A stretch of 9,210 nt of DNA from Moraxella catarrhalis (GCF_001632285.1 NZ_LWAH01000002.1:1-9210); one strand, 5' to 3'; shown: positions 1 through 6,495, counted from the stretch's first letter. Notes: a model not told the origin generated them from the letters alone. Translations and numbers: made by a program.

Positions 1-29
1 GTGTGGCAGCGGAGGCGGTGAGGTGGAAT
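1..29 (+). repeat. Pre-toxin repeat, copy A (3' end only)
   Basis: The last 29 bases of the pre-toxin core repeat, encoding VAAEAVRWN in frame 3. They are identical to the end of copy B at 1454-1482 and mark the left boundary of module 1. Confidence 0.85.
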
Positions 30-797
30 GGTACAGCTCAAATTTTTTATTATAATGAGCTTGAGGAAATAAAAAATGATATAGATGGCACTTATGTAAA
101 GGAGCAATTACAAGCCATTACGAATATTTCAGATGATCTCGCTGAGTTGTTGGAAAATGTTGTTTATCTGAAAAACACTCGAGGGGATTTTATTGTATGT
201 TTCAGACATTCAGGTGAATCATGCCAACCTCGCTCGGGACAAAGATATGCAACACAACAAGAAATTAGACAAGGTTATATTGATGTTGCGATTGAAATTA
301 TTCCCAATCGCAGACTTGAAACATCGGTTAAAGTTGTTACCAAGCGTGGAGCTAGGACTGTCTCGGAAGCAGTCATTGAAAAACCAACAAATAATCAAAG
401 CAAACCCTCTCACAGGGCTGCAGTATATATACCAAGAGATCAAGAGCTACGAGAATTATTTACAGCGACAAACCCAAGAGTAGGAGTAAGAATTGGAAAC
501 CGTACGCTACTACCAGAGTCAAACAGCCAAGGACTTGTAAGAGTATTTAGGGGTGCGAGCGATGCTGAGGTCAAACAGTATTTTACAGAGTTGACGGGTA
601 AGCCTTTGCCTCAACCAAGAGAAATAACTATTGGTAGGAATAAGGGGTTATTATATGCAGTAAAAACTGAAAATGGTAGTTATAATTTGAGGAGTGTAGC
701 AAGTAGCCAGAGTCGAACAGGTCTTGTTTGGACGATTGATATTCCCAAATCTGCCACAGGAACGACCAAAAACCCAGAAATTAAATTTTTAAGGTGA
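1..797 (+). CDS. Orphan CdiA/FhaB C-terminal toxin module 1 (5' partial)
   Basis: This is the end of a contact-dependent inhibition exoprotein, or an orphan copy of such an end. In frame 3 it begins inside the pre-toxin repeat (AAEAVRWN) and runs about 255 variable residues to a TGA at 795-797. VRWN sits where CdiA proteins carry VENN. The last ~100 residues (LVRVFRG, a YFTELTG segment, then VWTIDIP and a final EIKFLR) look like a compact toxin domain of a kind I have seen at the ends of polymorphic toxins, but I cannot name its activity. The region between VRWN and about residue 150 probably serves cell entry, as in other CdiA-CTs. There is no signal peptide, and the frame continues upstream out of the window. 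The immunity gene starts 5 nt after the stop. The toxin assignment rests on the repeat, the position and the downstream gene. Confidence 0.8.
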   Translation, partial: VAAEAVRWNGTAQIFYYNELEEIKNDIDGTYVKEQLQAITNISDDLAELLENVVYLKNTRGDFIVCFRHSGESCQPRSGQRYATQQEIRQGYIDVAIEIIPNRRLETSVKVVTKRGARTVSEAVIEKPTNNQSKPSHRAAVYIPRDQELRELFTATNPRVGVRIGNRTLLPESNSQGLVRVFRGASDAEVKQYFTELTGKPLPQPREITIGRNKGLLYAVKTENGSYNLRSVASSQSRTGLVWTIDIPKSATGTTKNPEIKFLR

Positions 798-802
798 TAA
801 CT

Positions 803-1174
803 ATGATTTATATACCTGAAAAGGTTAAAAAAGAGATGCTTGAAACTTCAAAAAACCTATGGTTATCAGCACTATTCAGTGCTGTTTCGAGCTATTGTGT
901 TGGCATAAACTTTGAGCAACACAAAGAGATATTCTTTCAGCTTATCAAAGAAGCCTTAGACGCAGACTTAATCAAATTTATACCACCTAATGGTATTTGG
1001 TATGAAGGATATGACATTTGGGATGTCTCATCAGATGAAATTGTTGCCTATCTTAGAGATAATTTTCCTAAAGATGCAACGGATGAACTTGATGAAGATG
1101 TAAATTTGTATTTTTATATCACTGCTCCAGCTGTCCTATGGCGTCAAGATGATGGCAGTTATTATGGCAGTTAA
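803..1174 (+). CDS. Immunity protein 1, DUF596-like
   Basis: A 123-residue soluble, acidic protein directly behind toxin 1. It should bind and neutralise that toxin in the cytoplasm. I chose the ATG at 803; an in-frame GTG at 794 overlaps the toxin stop, but AAGG at 791-794 lies 8 nt before the ATG and fits a ribosome binding site. The pattern resembles DUF596 proteins: an N-terminal LWLSALFSAV helix, a KFIPP segment near the middle, an EIVAYLRDNFP helix, and a C-terminal part with LYFYI followed by VLWRQDDGSYYGS. DUF596 proteins are short, occur in Neisseria, Haemophilus and relatives, and often lie behind exoprotein toxin ends. The family call is from memory of the pattern. The immunity role is inferred from position. 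Confidence 0.72.
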   Translation: MIYIPEKVKKEMLETSKNLWLSALFSAVSSYCVGINFEQHKEIFFQLIKEALDADLIKFIPPNGIWYEGYDIWDVSSDEIVAYLRDNFPKDATDELDEDVNLYFYITAPAVLWRQDDGSYYGS

Positions 1175-1176
1175 AT

Positions 1177-2274
1177 CAATTCCCTAACACCCAAGTCACT
1201 GTTGGCGGTGATTTGATTGTCAAAAGCCGTCAAGACACTTATCAATACACTCATGATCAAAAACAAGCAGGATTTAGTGCCGATGTTGGCTTTAATGGCA
1301 AACCCCAAAGCTTTAGTATCAATGGTGGCAAAACGGATGTAGATGACTCAAATACCCTAACCCAAGCACAAAAAGACAAACTCATCAACCAAGCCAAACT
1401 GATTGCAGGCATCACCGCTGCCTTTGCTGGTGAAGATGTCAATGTGGCTGCTGGTGTGGCAGCGGAGGCGGTGAGGTGGAATCATCTTTCAAGAGGTATT
1501 CTTGGGCTTGGCTCAGATGAAGATAAAGAGTTTGTAGAAGAATATATCAAATACTGTGGCTCAGGCCCAGCCACTAGCTGTAGCACCATCATGCAAAAAT
1601 GGAAACAGGTTAGCTATAAAAAGAATGCTGGTCTAAATGATGTGCAGATTCAAGATTGGGAATCAAGTGTTAATCAAATATACAAACATTATATAGGATA
1701 TTGCAAAAATACCGATGCATCTTGTAATGCTATATTAAGAATGGCCAAAGACTATTACATGGTTTCTTATGGTGGCATGAAGGAGATGCTAATCCAAATG
1801 GAATTAAGCATGTACACCTACCTTAATGGCGGTGTAGCAGCAATCAAAAACCAAACAATTCCATATATTGCTGAAGGTGTAAATGGTGTTGTAAATTTAG
1901 GAAAGCCTAGAACAAATGGCGGAGCTCAAGTTCAGAGGGCTACAAATGACGCTGTTCGAAAAAGACGAGAGTCCTATATTCGTTATAGCCCAAATTGGTC
2001 TTCGGGAAGCTTCAAGGCTTCTTATAGAAAATTAACACCTAACGCAAAAGGAAAAGTGAGTGATGATAGGGTAAAAACCAGATATATCAGCTCCGATGGT
2101 AGATACACCATAATCAAAGATAATGAAAATAACTATTATCGGATATATGATAATAGCAGAGGTCAGTATCTTGATAGCAATGGCAATATTGTCTCAACTG
2201 GACATTTACAAGGCAAAGATGCCAAAGATTATGTTCAGCAAAAAACCCATATTAGGAATTTAGATAATGAGTAA
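1177..2274 (+). CDS. Orphan CdiA/FhaB toxin module 2 with FHA repeat fragment
   Basis: The frame is open from 1153, just after the preceding immunity gene, and has no convincing start; the first usable codon is a TTG at 1213, numbered residue 1 here. Residues before about 43 (VGGDLIVKSRQDTYQY, GFSADVGF) resemble the repeated beta-helical unit of filamentous haemagglutinins. At residue 43 this changes abruptly to the pre-toxin core (43-90), ending in VRWN at 87-90. The variable part has two similar segments with paired cysteines (C115/C123 and C164/C171), a basic KRRES stretch, and a C-terminal domain with YTIIKDNENNYYRIYD and THIRN near the end. I recognise this tail as a recurrent polymorphic-toxin type but not its chemistry. 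It overlaps the immunity gene by 8 nt. Without a signal peptide it is probably a silent donor cassette. Confidence 0.78.
   Translation, partial: QFPNTQVTVGGDLIVKSRQDTYQYTHDQKQAGFSADVGFNGKPQSFSINGGKTDVDDSNTLTQAQKDKLINQAKLIAGITAAFAGEDVNVAAGVAAEAVRWNHLSRGILGLGSDEDKEFVEEYIKYCGSGPATSCSTIMQKWKQVSYKKNAGLNDVQIQDWESSVNQIYKHYIGYCKNTDASCNAILRMAKDYYMVSYGGMKEMLIQMELSMYTYLNGGVAAIKNQTIPYIAEGVNGVVNLGKPRTNGGAQVQRATNDAVRKRRESYIRYSPNWSSGSFKASYRKLTPNAKGKVSDDRVKTRYISSDGRYTIIKDNENNYYRIYDNSRGQYLDSNGNIVSTGHLQGKDAKDYVQQKTHIRNLDNE
1339..1482 (+). repeat. Pre-toxin repeat, copy B (VRWN)
   Basis: A 144-bp core from GTAGATGAC to the AAT of VRWN, almost identical to the copies at 2932 and 5228. It is clearly richer in G+C than the toxin and immunity genes beside it. 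Such near-identity next to unrelated toxins is expected of a homologous recombination handle. Confidence 0.88.
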
Positions 2275-2626
2275 TACCAGATTATATCCAGTATTTTGTC
2301 TTGAGAGGAATATAGAAATTAATGATCTTCCTAAAATGATTGACTGGGCATATGCAAATGCAGGTAGTCAAACTGTTGTTATTCTAAATGAGGAGGAGGT
2401 TCGGTATTATCAAAGCACGGGGCTGTGGGGGATAATATCGGAAGAAACAGATAATTGGCTGTTTGGATTACATGAGGATGACTGGATTTTTGATTTCGAT
2501 ATTATGCAAAACATTATTAATGCCATCAATAGCAAGTATATTAAGATAGACCAGACGGTTGGCAAAATATTATTCATATTGGATTATGCTATTGCAAATC
2601 AAAAATCAGTGGTGTTTTATTTGTGA
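2267..2626 (+). CDS. Immunity protein 2 (unrecognised family)
   Basis: A 119-residue, acidic, apparently soluble protein. Its ATG at 2267 lies inside the end of toxin 2 (ATGAGTAA, 8-nt overlap). AGGA at about 2254-2257 gives a plausible ribosome binding site within the toxin coding sequence. Such overlap is typical of toxin/immunity pairs and suggests coupled translation. Visible features are several tryptophans (MIDWAYA, GLWG, NWLFG, DDWIFDF) and a hydrophobic C-terminal helix (ILFILDYAIA). I see no membrane anchor. I do not recognise the family; the immunity role is inferred only from position, size and overlap. Confidence 0.7.
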   Translation: MSNTRLYPVFCLERNIEINDLPKMIDWAYANAGSQTVVILNEEEVRYYQSTGLWGIISEETDNWLFGLHEDDWIFDFDIMQNIINAINSKYIKIDQTVGKILFILDYAIANQKSVVFYL

Positions 2627-2658
2627 TGAAGCATGGTAGATACCATCTCTCCCACCCC

Positions 2659-2679
2659 AAGCCCACGTAGGCTGGGCTT
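2659..2679. other. Inverted repeat (7-bp stem) after immunity gene 2
   Basis: AAGCCCA (2659-2665) and TGGGCTT (2673-2679) can pair around a 7-nt loop, 33 nt after the stop of immunity gene 2. There is no T-run on either side, so it is not a clear intrinsic terminator. It could still protect the 3' end of the message or stop transcription weakly. Confidence 0.4.
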
Positions 2680-2721
2680 AGTGAAAAGAAAACCTAACAA
2701 ATATTTATTAAAAATCATCAT

Positions 2722-2748
2722 GTTGGGTTACACTGTCGCTAACCCAAC
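2722..2748. repeat. Palindromic element GTTGGGTTA/TAACCCAAC
   Basis: A perfect 9-bp stem, GTTGGGTTA (2722-2730) with TAACCCAAC (2740-2748), around a 9-nt loop. It sits in the 116-nt gap between immunity gene 2 and the next pre-toxin copy, just before the point where that homology starts. Similar TTGGGTT/AACCCAA palindromes are scattered between genes in many bacterial genomes, so this is probably a copy of a dispersed extragenic palindrome. It lacks a following T-run. Confidence 0.5.
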
Positions 2749-3702
2749 CTAAGAGCTCAAAACATCTTCAAAGACATCATCCATGACATCGATGGTGATA
2801 CACTAGCACGCAACATCGCTCATAAACTTGCCGCAGGTTTAACAGGCTGTCTATCTGCCAAAGCGGCAGGAAATCGTTGTGAAGCAGGCAGCATTGGTGC
2901 TGTCGTTGGTGAGATGTGGGGTGATTATCAAGTAGATGACTCAAACACCCTAACCCAAGCACAAAAAGACAAACTCATCAATCAAGCCAAACTGATTGCA
3001 GGCATCACCGCTGCCTTTGCTGGTGAAGATGTCAATGTGGCTGCTGGTGTGGCAGCGGAGGCGGTGGAGAATAATGCTGTCAATAAAAGTCAATCAGGAA
3101 ATATCATTGCATTTATTGAATTTTTTAATAACACAAACACAAAAATGGGTCAGCTGGTTGGTAGCGATGCAGAAAAGGCAATGTTAAGGCTAAATGATAC
3201 TAATTTCAAACTAATGCCAAGTGTAACGCCTCCATTTAATGGTATAAATGACAGATATATATACACGACAAAAGGTGGTTGGATTGATATGGTTCATTTC
3301 TTATTTTATGCAAGTGAGGCATATAGCCATAAAAAGGAAATGATGGAAAATCCTTCCACCTCCTATTTAGGTCTTACGCAACAAGAAATAGTTAGTAAAT
3401 CTATAAACCATGCGGTGAAGCGTGGTTATTTACAGGAAAAACTCGATAGTATAAAAGCCCCTCATTCTGCGTATTCATATGAAGATCTACCCTCCGATTA
3501 CTATGGGGCGGTATTTGGTACAAATCATTTTGACCCAAAATCAAAAATAAGTTTTGGTCAACAAATTTATAATTATTTTAAACAAGAATTAGATGTTAAG
3601 TCCCCATATCATGCACCAAACTACAATGATTTACCAGATATTGACAACAAAAAACATTCTGGCATTTTTAACAGAACTATTAACCCAATGTTTATACCAT
3701 GA
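2743..3702 (+). CDS. Orphan CdiA/FhaB toxin module 3 (GGWID-type toxin)
   Basis: The frame is open from 2743; recognisable pre-toxin begins near 2758 (NIFKDIIHDIDGD, then HKLAAG and CLSAKAAGNRC). The first ATG is at 2914, numbered residue 1. The pre-toxin ends in a canonical VENN at residues 51-54, so the toxin is about 208 residues. Its core has GGWIDMVHF at 121-129 and SAYSYEDLPSD at 185-195, then SFGQQIYNYF and HAPNYNDLP. I have the impression that similar motifs occur at the ends of Rhs-type polymorphic toxins, but I cannot assign an activity; His128, Asp125 and Glu190 are candidates for functional residues. A 227-bp stretch is identical in toxin 5. The stop overlaps the immunity start by ATGA. 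The membrane-anchored immunity partner hints at a target outside the cytoplasm or at the membrane (inference). Confidence 0.8.
   Translation, partial: PNLRAQNIFKDIIHDIDGDTLARNIAHKLAAGLTGCLSAKAAGNRCEAGSIGAVVGEMWGDYQVDDSNTLTQAQKDKLINQAKLIAGITAAFAGEDVNVAAGVAAEAVENNAVNKSQSGNIIAFIEFFNNTNTKMGQLVGSDAEKAMLRLNDTNFKLMPSVTPPFNGINDRYIYTTKGGWIDMVHFLFYASEAYSHKKEMMENPSTSYLGLTQQEIVSKSINHAVKRGYLQEKLDSIKAPHSAYSYEDLPSDYYGAVFGTNHFDPKSKISFGQQIYNYFKQELDVKSPYHAPNYNDLPDIDNKKHSGIFNRTINPMFIP
2932..3075 (+). repeat. Pre-toxin repeat, copy C (VENN)
   Basis: The same 144-bp core, ending in canonical VENN (3064-3075). Homology to copy E extends further left, to about 2830 in both DNA and protein (HKLAAG, CLSAKAAGNRC), so this copy is part of a longer pre-toxin segment than copy B. 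Confidence 0.88.
3271..3497 (+). repeat. 227-bp block identical to 5567-5793 (toxin 3 side)
   Basis: Read base by base, 3271-3497 and 5567-5793 are identical. The block covers GGWIDMVHF to SAYSYEDLPS in both GGWID-type toxins, while the coding sequence on both sides has diverged. Confidence 0.9.
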
Positions 3703-4076
3703 ATAAAAAATATTTCTATTATTTCATATTTTGTTTGCTTTTATTTGCATCATATATGTTTGTATTAAAAGACAAAAAAATGTCAAAAGAAAGACTTCAA
3801 TATCTTATAAATAAGATAGATGATTACAATACCAGTTATGGCACATACCCAAAATCAATAAATAATATCGGTATACCGTTAGATGGAAACAACCACAGAG
3901 AAAGTTTTTGCAATATGCATGAGACTATGCTAGATGGTTGGGGTTATTGCTATTACGCCTATTATGATGAATCAAATGATTATGTAATATACATATATTC
4001 CTACTTGTATATTTCCAGTTATTCAAGCCTCACTCAAGAAAAAGAAACATATTTATTTATCTATCAGGATATATAA
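3699..4076 (+). CDS. Immunity protein 3, membrane-anchored
   Basis: A 125-residue protein starting in an ATGA overlap with toxin 3. Residues 5-23 (YFYYFIFCLLLFASYMFVL) form one transmembrane segment after an MNKK start, with no clear cleavage site. The rest is a small domain rich in tyrosine: IDDYNTSYGTYPKSI near residue 45, a cysteine at about 70, then WGYCYYAYYD. The neighbouring immunity protein 5 has the same order of signals (Y..GxxP, C, GxCYYYY) despite little overall identity, as expected if both neutralise related toxins. The helix-then-YGTYP pattern recalls type II secretion pseudopilins and may reflect a pilin-like fold, which is speculation. Membrane placement suggests it meets its toxin in the periplasm or at the inner membrane. 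Confidence 0.75.
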   Translation: MNKKYFYYFIFCLLLFASYMFVLKDKKMSKERLQYLINKIDDYNTSYGTYPKSINNIGIPLDGNNHRESFCNMHETMLDGWGYCYYAYYDESNDYVIYIYSYLYISSYSSLTQEKETYLFIYQDI

Positions 4077-4078
4077 GT

Positions 4079-4545
4079 GCCATCATCGGTGAGATGGTTG
4101 GGGATTGGTTAGTTACAGAAAAACTCAAGCAAAGCATTGAATCAGGTGAGATAAAACTAGGCTCAGATGAGTACAACAAACTTCTAAATACTGTCAAGAT
4201 TACCGCAGGTGCTATCGCCCTACTGTATGACTTTGATGTGGATACAGCGGTAAATGAAGCTTTAGTGGCGGTTGAGAATAATGGCTTAAAAGCTGTTGTA
4301 AGCTCTTTAAAAATCGGTAATAAGCTAAGAAATATATACAAGAAAAATAATCGCTTAACATGGGCGGATGCTCGACAAGCAGCAATAGTGGGGCTAGAGC
4401 GGACTATATAGATCCTAATACACAATGGAAAATATCACCAGATAGGGGAAATTCTCCCCATGCAGGCAGTGCATGGAAATTAATAAATTCCAAAGGTAGA
4501 AGAGTGGGAACAATTTCTAAAGATGGTATATTTTTGCGAGATTAA
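4079..4545 (+). pseudogene. Toxin module 4: divergent VENN pre-toxin and frameshifted toxin
   Basis: Starting just behind immunity gene 3, frame 2 encodes a pre-toxin related to the others only in outline (AIIGEMVGDW, then TAVNEALVAVENN; VENN at 4271-4282). It continues as NNRLTWADARQAAIVG and stops at 4411. The toxin tail continues in frame 1 from about 4394: ADYIDPNTQWKISPDRG, HAGSAWKL and GRRVGTISKDGIFLRD, stopping at 4545. This tail resembles a common polymorphic-toxin end with a WK(L/M)...R(V/L)GT pattern (possibly Ntox21-like, low confidence). Frame 1 has a stop at 4348-4350, so the shift must lie between there and 4411. Adding one base to GGGG at 4390-4393 would join the frames. The toxin would be only about 90 residues past VENN. 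As read, it is inactive unless frameshifting or a sequencing error is involved. The immunity start follows immediately. Confidence 0.65.
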
Positions 4546-5082
4546 ATGATGATTTATTTTGATTTTAACAATGAAAAGATTTTGGATAGTTTGAAAGCAA
4601 CTTTAACTAGAGATAACTTAGGTGATTTGTATATAGATTTACAAAAAACACCACCTAAAAATATCAAAACATATTTTTCAATTTCATACTTTGATCATAT
4701 TTTAAGCGAGGAAGAATATATAAATGAAAAGTTTGTATGCTATTCAAACATCACGAAATCATCTAGTGATAACCTAATAGCAGAAATGAACAAAGTTATG
4801 AATAATTTTCTGCGTTTATATGATTTTTTATTTGATTTAAATGATGATTTTGTATATATAGACAATAATTCATCAATTATTAAAACAAAAAATAAAGATT
4901 TATATGTAAGAAATGTCATTAATGGTTTAAAAGAACGACCTTTGTGTACTTTGGTTTTTTCAAATCTGAAATTAATGGTTGAAATTGGATACGACTTAAC
5001 GCATCATTTTTATTTTGTTGAGAATACTCATTTTGAAAAAATAAAGGAAATGGTATTATTAAATAAATTATTTATAATATGA
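4546..5082 (+). CDS. Immunity protein 4 candidate (unrecognised)
   Basis: A 178-residue protein whose ATG directly follows the stop of the toxin 4 tail; a second ATG at 4549 is also possible, and no clear Shine-Dalgarno sequence precedes either, so translation may depend on coupling. The protein has no signal peptide or membrane segment and is rich in Asn, Asp, Lys and aromatic residues (YFDFNNEK, YDFLFDLNDDFVYIDNN, THHFYFVEN). The DNA is strikingly AT-rich compared with the pre-toxin repeat beside it, as expected for a horizontally acquired cassette. I do not recognise the family. The immunity role is inferred from its place between a toxin tail and the next pre-toxin copy, which begins within about 12 nt of its stop. 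Confidence 0.68.
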   Translation: MMIYFDFNNEKILDSLKATLTRDNLGDLYIDLQKTPPKNIKTYFSISYFDHILSEEEYINEKFVCYSNITKSSSDNLIAEMNKVMNNFLRLYDFLFDLNDDFVYIDNNSSIIKTKNKDLYVRNVINGLKERPLCTLVFSNLKLMVEIGYDLTHHFYFVENTHFEKIKEMVLLNKLFII

Positions 5083-5083
5083 T

Positions 5084-5998
5084 TTATGTTGCAATGCAGA
5101 CACCATTGGTGCCATTCATAAGCTTGCCGCTGGCATGGCAAGCTGTCTATCTGCCAAAGCAGCAGGAAATCGTTGTGAAGCAGGCAGCATCGGTGCAGTA
5201 GTCGGTGAGATGTGGGGTGATCATCAAGTAGATGACCCAAACACCCTAGCCCAAGCACAAAAAGACAAACTCATCAATCAAGCCAAACTGATTGCAGGCA
5301 TCACCGCTGCCTTTGCTGGTGAAGATGTCAATGTCGCTGCTGGTGTGGCAGCAGAGGCGGTGAGGTGGAATGCTGTAAATAAGGAGTTGGTCGGGACAGT
5401 AAAAGATTTTGAGAATCTACTAAACAATTCCATTCGCAAAGTTGGGTTATTTCAGGGTAATGAAGCTCATCTGTATCTCTTATCATTGAATGAAACCAAT
5501 TGGATGTTAGAGCCAACACAGACAGGTTACTTTAACAATAAAGCATCTAGATACATCTATACAAAAAAAGGTGGTTGGATTGATATGGTTCATTTCTTAT
5601 TTTATGCAAGTGAGGCATATAGCCATAAAAAGGAAATGATGGAAAATCCTTCCACCTCCTATTTAGGTCTTACGCAACAAGAAATAGTTAGTAAATCTAT
5701 AAACCATGCGGTGAAGCGTGGTTATTTACAGGAAAAACTCGATAGTATAAAAGCCCCTCATTCTGCGTATTCATATGAAGATCTACCCTCCGACTACTTT
5801 GGAGCAGTTTTCGGAGCCAGTTTCTTTAATCCTAATCTAACCCTAACTTTTGGTCAGCAAATATCTAGCTATTTGAATAATCACTTAATAGCAACCCGCC
5901 CTGAGACTGCACCTAACTATAAAGATCTTCCAGAAAAGGATGTGGGAAAACATTCAGGAATAACCAATAAAACAATAAACCCGTTATTTACAAAATAG
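5084..5998 (+). CDS. Orphan CdiA/FhaB toxin module 5 (GGWID-type toxin)
   Basis: Pre-toxin homology begins just after immunity gene 4 (NADTIGAIHKLAAG); the first ATG, numbered residue 1, is at 5135. CLSAKAAGNRCEAGSIGAVV and the repeat core follow, ending in VRWN at residues 76-79. The toxin is about 208 residues, matching toxin 3, with GGWIDMVHF from residue 146 and SAYSYEDLPSD further on. The segments before and after this core differ from toxin 3 (for example SIRKVGLFQGNEAHLYLL and SLNETNWMLEP before it), but the core is identical in DNA over 227 bp. The C-terminal part aligns in pattern: TFGQQISSYL, APNYKDLPEKD, GITNKTINPLF. Activity is unknown. The stop TAG is 5 nt before the immunity ATG. 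No secretion signal is present, so this is probably a silent cassette. Confidence 0.8.
   Translation, partial: LCCNADTIGAIHKLAAGMASCLSAKAAGNRCEAGSIGAVVGEMWGDHQVDDPNTLAQAQKDKLINQAKLIAGITAAFAGEDVNVAAGVAAEAVRWNAVNKELVGTVKDFENLLNNSIRKVGLFQGNEAHLYLLSLNETNWMLEPTQTGYFNNKASRYIYTKKGGWIDMVHFLFYASEAYSHKKEMMENPSTSYLGLTQQEIVSKSINHAVKRGYLQEKLDSIKAPHSAYSYEDLPSDYFGAVFGASFFNPNLTLTFGQQISSYLNNHLIATRPETAPNYKDLPEKDVGKHSGITNKTINPLFTK
5228..5371 (+). repeat. Pre-toxin repeat, copy E (VRWN)
   Basis: The same 144-bp core, ending in VRWN (5360-5371), with scattered silent or conservative changes relative to copies B and C. As with copy C, homology continues left to about 5120. Confidence 0.88.
5567..5793 (+). repeat. 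227-bp block identical to 3271-3497 (toxin 5 side)
   Basis: Partner of the block in toxin 3, in the same orientation at an offset of 2296 bp. Recombination between the two would delete module 4 with immunity genes 3 and 4. Confidence 0.9.
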
Positions 5999-6003
5999 AT
6001 AAT

Positions 6004-6471
6004 ATGATGAAATTAGAATTACTGCCATATTTTTATGCATTCTCAATGTGGATTATTATCATTTATACATATATTATATTGGCAAAATTAATTAAAATAA
6101 AAACTAAAAATTTCATTATTTTAAGTTTTACATTGTTAATAATTTTGTTAACATACAATATCTTATTGCAACAAGAATCAAAAAATCAAACACAAATTAG
6201 ATTTTATTTTTTACTAGAAAATATAGAGCAATATAAAATCTTGCACGGCAAATTTCCAAACGATTTATCACATCTTCAAGATGTAAATAATGATTACTAC
6301 TCATGGTGCTCAAAGGATTCATCAAACAAAATTCCTGGAAAGGGTTTGTGTTATTATTATATCAAGAATGGAGAATTCACTCTTGAGGTAATTGGAGATT
6401 ATAATGATTGGTACTATAATAGCAACACCAAGAAAATATTAGAAAATAATTTTGATAGACATGGCTTGTAA
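6004..6471 (+). CDS. Immunity protein 5, two-TM membrane protein
   Basis: A 155-residue protein starting 5 nt after toxin 5 (ATG at 6004, alternative at 6007; no obvious ribosome binding site). Two hydrophobic helices lie near residues 8-28 (YFYAFSMWIIIIYTYIILA) and 38-55 (FIILSFTLLIILLTYNIL), separated by a lysine-rich loop (KLIKIKTK). The positive-inside rule puts that loop in the cytoplasm, with both termini outside. The C-terminal domain has IEQYKILHGKFPNDL, WCSKD, GKGLCYYYI and GDYNDWYYN. This order matches immunity protein 3. The toxins also match, so the two are probably cognate relatives whose interaction surfaces have diverged. The DNA is very AT-rich. Confidence 0.75.
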   Translation: MMKLELLPYFYAFSMWIIIIYTYIILAKLIKIKTKNFIILSFTLLIILLTYNILLQQESKNQTQIRFYFLLENIEQYKILHGKFPNDLSHLQDVNNDYYSWCSKDSSNKIPGKGLCYYYIKNGEFTLEVIGDYNDWYYNSNTKKILENNFDRHGL

Positions 6472-6495
6472 GAAATGAAAATTACAAATTAATTC

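Noticed and set aside
193..483. 96-codon plus-strand frame inside toxin 1
   Set aside because: Out of frame with the VRWN-linked toxin and without a ribosome binding site or recognisable domain. The toxin frame runs uninterrupted through it.
1213..1215. TTG as the true start of module 2
   Set aside because: The FHA-like pattern (NTQVTVGGD) continues in frame before it, so this is an interior codon of an exoprotein fragment. At most it is an accidental start.
2722..2748. Rho-independent terminator
   Set aside because: The stem is perfect, but neither strand has a T-run after it. I list it as a palindromic repeat instead.
4386..4396. Programmed ribosomal frameshifting in toxin 4
   Set aside because: GTGGGGCT is not a canonical slippery heptamer and I see no obvious downstream pseudoknot. 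A one-base loss is simpler.
4057..4425. 122-codon reading frame on the minus strand
   Set aside because: It lies opposite the divergent VENN pre-toxin, whose protein pattern is clear on the plus strand. The minus-strand product is low-complexity and has no matching context.
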